Positions 6,991 to 8,136 of a stretch of 8,136 bases of DNA are shown one piece after another. Under the pieces are notes generated by a model, which worked only from the letters and a program-made list of their open reading frames with translations, did no database searches and was not told the origin of the DNA. Source of the stretch: Planctomycetaceae bacterium. GTDB taxonomy: Bacteria; Planctomycetota; Planctomycetia; Pirellulales; Pirellulaceae. Numbering within the stretch: position 1 is the first letter of the stretch; each line of letters opens with the position of its first letter. A program made the position numbers and the translations under genes. The stretch is taken from NCBI GenBank assembly GCA_007129635.1, contig SKVE01000379.1, positions 1 to 8,136 on the forward strand, in the 5' to 3' direction.

Positions 6991-7022
6991 GTCGTTCTCG
7001 TCTTTTCTTGCCGATTCGGAAC

Positions 7023-8136
7023 ATGACCGTGAAATATGATGCGAGCATCCCGGCTGCACGAAATGGTCGCCGACCGACGTCCTGGCACTTGATTCTCTGC
7101 ATCTTGTCCGCCTTGCTGACACTGCCTGCCCTGCCAGCAACCACGCTGGGCAGCCCATGCGGCCCGGGCGGGTGCGCCGTGGACGCTCCGTGTGATACGA
7201 GTTGCCGGTTGGGGAATTTCTGGTTCCGCGGCGATGTCTTGCTGTGGTGGACCAACCGCGCGGGCAATGCGGCGCTGGTCACCACCAGTCCCCCAGAGAC
7301 CCCGCCAGAACTGGCTGGCCGATTGGACCAGGACACCACCGTATTGCTGGCCGCCCAGGACCTGACCCCGGGCGTCGCGGCAGGCGGACGATTCACGGTC
7401 GGCTGGTGGTTCGATGATCTGGCCGCGGCAGGGTTGCAGGCCAGCTATTTCCGAGTGGGCAGTGCCAGCTCCCGGTTCCGAGCGGCCAGTCCCGAACCGT
7501 TGATTTTGGCACGACCGTTTACCGATGCGGTGACCGAATCTCAGGATGCCTTGCTGATCGCGCATCCCGAATTCCTGGCCGGGGCGATCGATGTCGATCT
7601 GGACGCTCGATTGCAGGGCTTCCAATTGGCGTGGCGATTGGGCGTGCTTCGCGGTTGCAGCTACCGTACGGATTTCTTAGTCGGTTATCGACTGTTGGAG
7701 TTCGACGAGCGGCTGCAGATCAACAGCTCGGCCGAATTCACTGAACCTCGAGGCCAGATCATCGTCGGCTCGACACAACAGCATTTCGACCTGTTCGACG
7801 TCAGCAATCGCTTTCACGGTGCGGAACTGGGTCTGGTCCACCATCATCGATTGGGTTGCCTGACGGCCGAAGTTTCGGCTCGCGTCGCTTTGGGAGGCAC
7901 ATCGGCCGACGTCGACATCGATGGCCGTACGGTCAACACCGTGCCCGGGCATGGATCCTTTGCCTATGCGGGCGGTCTGTTGGCCCAGCCGACGAACATG
8001 GGCTGGTATCAGGTGTCCCAGTTCGCGGCGGTTCCCGAGCTGGGTGTCAATCTGGCATACAACGTGACGCCCAGCTTGAGCCTGATGTGCGGTTATCATC
8101 TGATCGTCTGGCCGCGAGTCTTGCGGGCCGCAGATA
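7023..8136 (+). CDS. BBP7-family outer-membrane beta-barrel protein, 3' end cut by the window
   Basis: The frame is open from ATG 7023 to the window edge, 371 codons with no stop. A hydrophobic segment at residues 23-39 with an ALPA end, behind a 20-residue basic n-region containing R16-R17, looks like a signal peptide with an unusually long n-region. A Cys-rich stretch (C46, C51, C57, C61) follows, then the family signature FWFRGDVLLWW (66-76), LVTTSPPETP (85-94), an AGGRFTVGWWF strand (120-130) and ILARPF (161-166). Later come alternating amphipathic strands including RTDFLVGYRLLEFDE and a GGLLAQPTNMG segment. The visible end, TPSLSLMCGYHLIVWPRVLRAAD, is close to where family members usually finish, so probably only a few dozen residues are missing. 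By family knowledge it is predicted to sit as a barrel in the outer membrane; its role is not established. No convincing Shine-Dalgarno precedes the ATG; an in-frame GTG at 7029 is an alternative. Confidence 0.9.
   Translation, partial: MTVKYDASIPAARNGRRPTSWHLILCILSALLTLPALPATTLGSPCGPGGCAVDAPCDTSCRLGNFWFRGDVLLWWTNRAGNAALVTTSPPETPPELAGRLDQDTTVLLAAQDLTPGVAAGGRFTVGWWFDDLAAAGLQASYFRVGSASSRFRAASPEPLILARPFTDAVTESQDALLIAHPEFLAGAIDVDLDARLQGFQLAWRLGVLRGCSYRTDFLVGYRLLEFDERLQINSSAEFTEPRGQIIVGSTQQHFDLFDVSNRFHGAELGLVHHHRLGCLTAEVSARVALGGTSADVDIDGRTVNTVPGHGSFAYAGGLLAQPTNMGWYQVSQFAAVPELGVNLAYNVTPSLSLMCGYHLIVWPRVLRAAD

Larger units (their letters stand above)
6640..7022. other. 383-base gap between the sigma factor and BBP7 genes
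   Basis: No full-size gene is supported here. A long minus-strand frame crosses it but continues antisense through the BBP7 coding region and shows no recognisable domain. The gap holds a small hairpin after the sigma gene, a heptamer tandem repeat, a possible 15-codon ORF with a tandem 9-mer, an A/T-rich stretch at 6926-6949, and two overlapping inverted repeats close to the BBP7 start. These are listed separately. Base composition drops in GC after about 6890, as expected for a promoter and leader region. Confidence 0.6.

Noticed and set aside
6633..7625. Minus-strand open frame across the gap and the BBP7 gene
   Set aside because: It overlaps clear BBP7 signatures on the + strand, and its intergenic part includes the translated heptamer repeat. 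No domain is visible.

Overview
The window is GC-rich, and every gene in it lies on the + strand. It most likely comes from a planctomycete, probably of the Pirellulaceae type. The strongest evidence is the last gene, which belongs to the BBP7 family of outer-membrane beta-barrel proteins, a family found mainly in Planctomycetes. Weak or absent Shine-Dalgarno sequences, a region 1.1-less RpoD/SigA-like sigma factor and short GC-rich palindromes in the gaps agree with this. The lineage is inferred from protein content, not from a marker gene comparison.

Layout: (1) 3-1229 is the 3' part of a TPR-like helical-repeat protein whose start lies before the window and whose C-terminus looks short. 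(2) 1230-1427 is a gap with one hairpin. (3) 1428-4709 is carB, the complete large subunit of carbamoyl-phosphate synthase, with essentially all catalytic and allosteric landmark residues present. (4) 4761-5369 is an HD-domain phosphohydrolase of the YfbR/HDDC2 (5'-nucleotidase) type, 51 bases behind carB and possibly co-transcribed. (5) 5370-5646 is a leader containing a dispersed-repeat-like palindrome. (6) 5647-6639 is a primary-like sigma-70 factor with regions 1.2 to 4.2 and an unusual residue in the -10 recognition helix. (7) 6640-7022 is a 383-base gap with a heptamer tandem repeat, a possible 15-codon ORF, a perfect 9-bp inverted repeat and a competing hairpin. (8) 7023 to the window end is a BBP7-family outer-membrane protein with a signal peptide, running off the edge just short of its expected C-terminus.

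The genes do not form one obvious pathway. carB makes carbamoyl phosphate for pyrimidines and arginine. The HD protein behind it probably dephosphorylates (deoxy)nucleoside monophosphates, so the two may be loosely linked through nucleotide pools. carA is not in the window. The sigma factor and BBP7 gene look like separate transcription units. This is mostly ordinary chromosomal housekeeping sequence. I found no mobile element, CRISPR array, rRNA or tRNA and no clear new system. The points most worth a second look are the sigma factor's region 2.4 substitution and the structured leader in front of the BBP7 gene.
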